Below, piece by piece: positions 60,943 through 64,000 of a stretch of 64,000 bases of DNA. This DNA comes from Hevea brasiliensis (taxonomy: Eukaryota > Streptophyta > Magnoliopsida > Malpighiales > Euphorbiaceae): positions 33,038,050-33,102,049 of the forward strand of contig NC_079502.1 in assembly GCF_030052815.1 (NCBI RefSeq). The letters run 5' to 3'. The notes under the pieces were generated by a model that saw nothing but the letters and a program-made list of their open reading frames with translations, searched no databases and was not told where the DNA came from. Position 1 is the first letter of the stretch; the number at the start of each line of letters is the position of its first letter. The translations under genes were made by a program, and so were the position numbers.

Positions 60943-63914
60943 GCAATGGCTCAACTGTTGAAGCTTTAGCCATAGGATCTAAATCTTTTTACATGTTTAG
61001 ACATATTTTGTGTATGGATAATATTTTATATGTACCTGATGCTTTTAAGAACATCATTTCTATATCTAGTTTGACTAGAAATGGTTATGAATTTCAGTTC
61101 ACAGATGATGTTTGCAATATTTATTTTGGAAATAAATATGTTGGTTCGGGTTATATGAATGATGGTATTTATTATTTGGATAATAATGACAAACACAAAA
61201 TGAATGCAAGTGATCTAAATGAACGCAATGCCATGGTGAAAATCAACTCAAGTTCAAAATATATTTGGCACTTAAGGTTATGTCATGTTGCAAAAGATAG
61301 GATTGCAAAACTAGAGAAAATGGGGATTCTTTCCTCATTGGCCTCTTAGCCTACTCTAACTTGTGAATCTTGCCTTCAGGGCAAAATGACTAGATCACCC
61401 TTTGTTGCACAAGGGCTAAGGGCTGAAATTATTTTGGAGCTAATACATAGTGATGTATGTGGTCCATTTAAGGAAATGGCTAGAGGCGATTTTCATTAGT
61501 TTTTTACCTTTACTGATGATAAATCAAGGTTTGGGTATTTGTATTTGATGAAATACAAACATGAATCCATTGAAAAGTTTAAAGAATTTAAATCTGAAGT
61601 AGAAAATCAAACAGGAAAGAATATTAAAGCTCTTTGATCAGATCGTGGAGGTGAATATTTGAGTACTGAATTTGATGAATACTTGAGAGAGCACGACATT
61701 GTTTCCCAGCTGACTCCTCTAGGAACACCACAGCTAAATGGTGTATCTAAAAGGAGAAATCGTACCCTATTGGATATGGTACGTAGTATAATGAGCTATA
61801 CTGATATGCCAATCTCCTTTTGGGGATTTGCATTATAATCAGCTTTGTATATTCTGAATAGGATTCCATCAAAATCAGTTTCTTCCACACCTTATGAGAT
61901 ATGGCATGGAAGAAAACCAATTCTTAAGCATGTTAAGATTTGGGGTTGTCCAGCTTATATCAAAAAGCTGAACACTAATAAATTGGAGACCAGATCAGAA
62001 AAGGGTCGATTTGTTGGATATCCAAAAGATAGTTTTGGATATTATTTTTATTTTCCTACTTCACAAAAGGTTGTGGTAAGTAGAGATGCCACATTTCTTG
62101 AACAACAATTTGTTCAAGAAGGAGGCAAAGGAAGGCAAATAGAGTTAGAATTGGAGAATTCTGACCAACCAACAGATTAGATGGATATAGATCTATCTAG
62201 TAAACCTACACCCATTGATGAAACATCTACAGCTATTCCTCGTAGAATAACCAGGGTATCTCACCCACCAGTGAGATATGGTTTCCTTCATGAAGAAGAA
62301 CAAGAGTTATCTACTCATGAAGAAGTAGATCATGGAGATGATCCACTTACCTATGAAGAAGCTATATCAGATATAGACTCTTCAAAATGGATTGATGCTA
62401 TGAAATCCAAGATTGATTCCATGTATAAAAATCAAGTTTTGGATCTTATTGACCCACCTGAAGGTATTATACCTACAGGGAACAATTGGGTTTTCAAGAA
62501 GAAAATTGGTTCTTTTGGAAAGGTAGAGACCTACAAGGCAAGGCTAGTAGCAAAAGGGTTTCACCAAAGGCAAGGAATCGACTATGAGGTGACTTTCTCG
62601 CCTGTTGCCATGCTTAAATCAATTAGGATTCTATTAGCAATAGCTACATACTATGATTATGAGATTTGGCAGATGGATGTCAAAATAGCTTTTCTCAATG
62701 GATACATTGAAGAAAACATTTTCATGGAACAACCTAGGGGTTTTGAATCCTAAGATGGTTCCAAGGTATGCAAGCTAAAGTGATCCATTTATGGGTTGAA
62801 ACAAGCTTCGAGGAGTTGGACCATCCTTTTTGATGAAGCCATTAAATCATTTGGTTTTATAAAAAATGAGGATGAGCCATGTGTATATAAGAAGGTTAGT
62901 GACAGTGCTATCACTTTCCTTGTCTTATATGTGGATGACATACTGTTGATGGATAATGACACAAGTATGTTAACAACTGTAAAGGTATGGTTGTCAAATA
63001 CATTCTCCATGAAAGACTTAGGGGAGGCAACCTATATTCTTGGGATTCGCATCTATGGAGATAGAGCGAAAAGAATAATTGGTTTATCCCAAAGTCTATA
63101 CTTGGAAAAGGTGTTAAAGAGGTTTAACATGCTTGATTCCAAGAGAGGATTGTTGCCAGTGAGACATGGTATCCACCTTTCTTAAGAGATGTCTCCAAAG
63201 ACACCTGAAGAAAGAGATAAAATGGCCAGGATTCCATATGCTTCAGTTATTGAAAGTTTAATGTATGCAATGTTGTGTACTAGGCTAGATATCACATATG
63301 CTGTTAGTTTGACTAGCAGGTATCAATCCAATCCAGGTTTGGAACACTGGATAGTTGTCAAGAATATCCTTAAGTACTTAAGAAGAACTAAGGATTTATT
63401 CTTGATCTATGGAGGTGGAGACTTGCAATTGGATAGTTGTACTAATTCTGATTTCTAATCAGATATCGATGATAGAAAGTCTACCTCTAGGTATATGTTT
63501 ATTTGTAATGGAGGTGCAGTCAGTTGGAAGAGTTCCAAACAGAGCACGACTGTAGATTCCACTACCGAGGCTGAGTATATTGCTGCATCAGATGCTGCAA
63601 AGGAAGCTGTTTGGATAAAGAAGTTCATGGCAGAACTTGCGGTAGTTCCTTCCATTGAGTCAACAGTTCCACTACATTATGACAATAATGGAGCAGTCAT
63701 ACAGGTTAAGGATCCCCGGTCTTACCAGAAATCCAAACACATAGAAAGGCGCTACCACATTATCAGAGAAATAGTTGGTTGAGGCGATGTAGCTATGCAA
63801 AAAATAACATCAGCTAAAAATCCAACTGATCCATTCACTAAGCCTATGTCACAGACTTAGCTAGACCGACATCTTGAGAAGATGGGTCTAAGATATTGTA
63901 ATGAATGGCTCTAG
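60943..63914 (+). pseudogene. Copia pol: integrase, reverse transcriptase, RNase H; eleven premature stops
   Basis: One frame throughout, with stops at 61347, 61497, 61635, 61836, 62178, 62751, 62781, 63183, 63456, 63780 and 63858, and a natural-looking end at 63912-63914. Integrase: zinc-binding WHLRLCH...CESC, then HSDVCGPF, FTDDKSR, and GVSKRRNRT, where the third catalytic residue is Lys (61749-61751) in place of Glu. Reverse transcriptase: WVFKKKIG, QMDVKIAFLNG, and the active-site YVDD at 62928-62939, intact. RNase H: SWKSSKQ, TTEAEYIA, HIERRYHIIRE. In a living element these would integrate, copy and process the RNA/DNA genome. Confidence 0.92.
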
Positions 63915-63918
63915 TGCT

Positions 63919-63928
63919 AGTGGGAGAT
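63919..63928 (+). other. Polypurine tract of the copia element
   Basis: AGTGGGAGAT directly before the 3' LTR start at 63929. Confidence 0.75.
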
Positions 63929-64000
63929 TGTTAGTAGTATACCCTAGAGCATATCATTTAGTATGTATCTTGTACATGTTTTTATTAATAAAAGGCATTT
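63929..64000 (+). repeat. Copia 3' LTR, first 72 bp
   Basis: Matches 56071-56142 with one G/A difference. The rest is outside the window. Confidence 0.92.

Larger units (their letters stand above)
56071..64000 (+). mobile_element. Ty1/copia element, nearly complete (3' LTR cut by window end)
   Basis: 5' LTR 56071-58180, PBS, 1.7 kb leader, one long gag-pol frame (59926-63914), purine tract, 3' LTR from 63929. Domain order protease, integrase, reverse transcriptase, RNase H is that of Ty1/copia. It is inserted in the integrase gene of GyD; left flank GCTAC (56066-56070). Motif style suggests the Tork/Angela side of the superfamily, which I cannot confirm. It is not functional (18 stops, altered active sites). 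Confidence 0.93.

Noticed and set aside
1..64000. Integrated plant pararetrovirus or other viral sequence
   Set aside because: No movement protein, coat protein or pararetroviral motif order was seen. Gag, integrase and chromodomain features fit Ty3 and Ty1 retrotransposons.

Overview
This 64 kb window looks like plant nuclear heterochromatin, most likely from a eudicot. It is AT-rich and consists almost entirely of LTR retrotransposons nested inside one another. I see no intact host protein-coding gene, no rRNA or tRNA gene, and no CRISPR array. Every recognisable coding stretch is a decayed gag or pol fragment. The dominant family is Ty3/gypsy of chromovirus (Tekay/Del-like) type. It has unusually long LTRs (about 3.2-4.2 kb) that start TGTAACACC or TGTGACATCC and end GTGTGACA/GTGTCACA in element sense, with a PBS matching TGGTATCAGAGC (initiator Met tRNA). 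The Euphorbiaceae come to mind as a possible source, but that is only an impression.

Layout, left to right. 1-9939: minus-strand element GyA (3' LTR cut by the window start, short internal region with a gag remnant, complete 5' LTR). GyA sits inside an older LTR whose remainder is 9940-13100. 13101-13490: short spacer with a possible hAT-like fragment. 13491-43805: one solo LTR (S1) with a perfect 5-bp target duplication (ATATA), split by about 25.6 kb of later insertions. Inside S1 are minus-strand element GyB (14849-22350, 5' LTR truncated) and plus-strand complex GyC (22394-40421). GyC has the order LTR, internal, LTR, internal, LTR. It is itself invaded by two solo LTRs with perfect target duplications: S2 (25421-29663, TGAAT) and S3 (30140-33386, GGAAC). 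Back in S1, an inverted pair of Cassandra TRIM copies carrying a 5S-rRNA-like promoter lies at 40899-41690.

43806-64000: a second stack. It holds an unclassified LTR element remnant (44050-45382), fragments of two more LTRs (45824-47620) and an Athila/Tat-like remnant (47717-49370). Then comes a plus-strand chromovirus LTR (49374-51195), interrupted by minus-strand chromovirus GyD (51196-56070). GyD is interrupted in its integrase gene by an almost complete Ty1/copia element (56071 to beyond 64000).

The coding remnants do not form working gene sets. GyA and GyB lack reverse transcriptase and the gag core. GyB, GyD and the copia element have all lost the catalytic glutamate of integrase by the same Glu-to-Lys change. 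The copia polyprotein has 18 premature stops but only one frameshift. The most unusual signals are a 5S-rRNA-like block at a fixed position in most of the long chromovirus LTRs, long conserved LTR palindromes, and two deletion junctions filled with short copied pieces of nearby DNA.

All similarities here were judged by eye; no alignment or database search was run.
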